From the NCBI RefSeq assembly GCF_011516835.1, contig NZ_WOTB01000009.1, positions 91,776 to 155,775 on the forward strand: a DNA stretch of 64,000 bases, written 5' to 3'. This DNA comes from Acetobacter musti (GTDB taxonomy: Bacteria > Pseudomonadota > Alphaproteobacteria > Acetobacterales > Acetobacteraceae). Under the pieces are notes generated by a model that worked only from the letters and a program-made list of their open reading frames with translations, searched no databases and was not told where the DNA came from. The translations under genes were made by a program, and so were the position numbers. Of the stretch, positions 63,978-64,000 are shown in pieces (positions within the stretch are counted from its first letter, which is position 1; the number at the start of each line of letters is the position of its first letter).

Positions 63978-64000
63978 ATGAAGGATACAGTGATAGGCGT
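63978..64000 (+). mobile_element. start of a transposase gene, perhaps IS110 family (cut by window edge)
   Basis: Seven codons and part of an eighth: MKDTVIG(V), with GGACGG upstream of the ATG. IS110-type transposases begin in this way (MKxTxIGxDLAK). It is opposite in strand to the hsdR remnant and may be what truncated it. Too short for certainty. Confidence 0.4.

Overview
The window is a GC-rich alphaproteobacterial chromosome segment, most likely from an acetic acid bacterium (Acetobacteraceae). The pointers are a SAM-II riboswitch in front of metZ, the gltX-pyrB-pyrC-plsY-dprA-topA-rnr gene string, DUF1491 and ApaG neighbours, and intergenic hairpin repeats of a kind I associate with Gluconacetobacter and Komagataeibacter. 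The genus cannot be settled from this sequence alone. Most of the first 58 kb is core chromosome; the last 5.6 kb is a mobile island.

1-6.9 kb: the 3' end of a murA-like gene, an HSL-type hydrolase with an overlapping GNAT gene, small secreted proteins, DUF1653 and DUF2501 proteins, tRNA-Gly(CCC), an exostosin-like glycosyltransferase split by a single amber codon, and an unknown secreted protein flanked by two inverted copies of an intergenic repeat. 6.9-13.6 kb: a tripartite RND efflux operon (adaptor, pump, outer-membrane factor) with a divergent TetR regulator and a perfect palindrome between them. 13.7-26.4 kb: an AsmA-like protein, SAM-II riboswitch/metZ, apaG, folE, a POTRA-only protein, a TPR protein with a glycosyltransferase-like C-terminus, parE, two secreted proteins, and an Rrf2 regulator divergent from cysK.

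26.5-40.7 kb: an OmpA-type porin, then a long leftward gene string gltX-pyrB-pyrC-plsY-dprA-topA-rnr-S41 protease-DUF1491, with several start/stop overlaps. The pyrC product lacks the HxH metal motif. 40.8-58.3 kb: a Rieske/FAD reductase, a Tat-exported SDR, a DUF3311 protein plus an SSS transporter, SelO, a sugar MFS transporter, ftsK with a RluA-type pseudouridine synthase, a GT32-like protein, the thiamine operon thiO-thiS-thiG-thiE, a YfiR-like protein and N-formylglutamate amidohydrolase.

58.375-64 kb: an integrated mobilizable element at tRNA-Val(GAC). The integrase gene reads into the tRNA and stops in the anticodon stem. Then come an AlpA/excisionase-type HTH gene overlapping int, a non-coding region with ATGCATGC repeats and long inverted repeats, a MobV/Pre-like relaxase preceded by a pMV158-type oriT (TAGTGTG/TTA), a Tpt1/KptA RNA 2'-phosphotransferase, a serine resolvase, a broken hsdR fragment, and what looks like the start of an IS110-type transposase. 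The right end of the island lies beyond the window.
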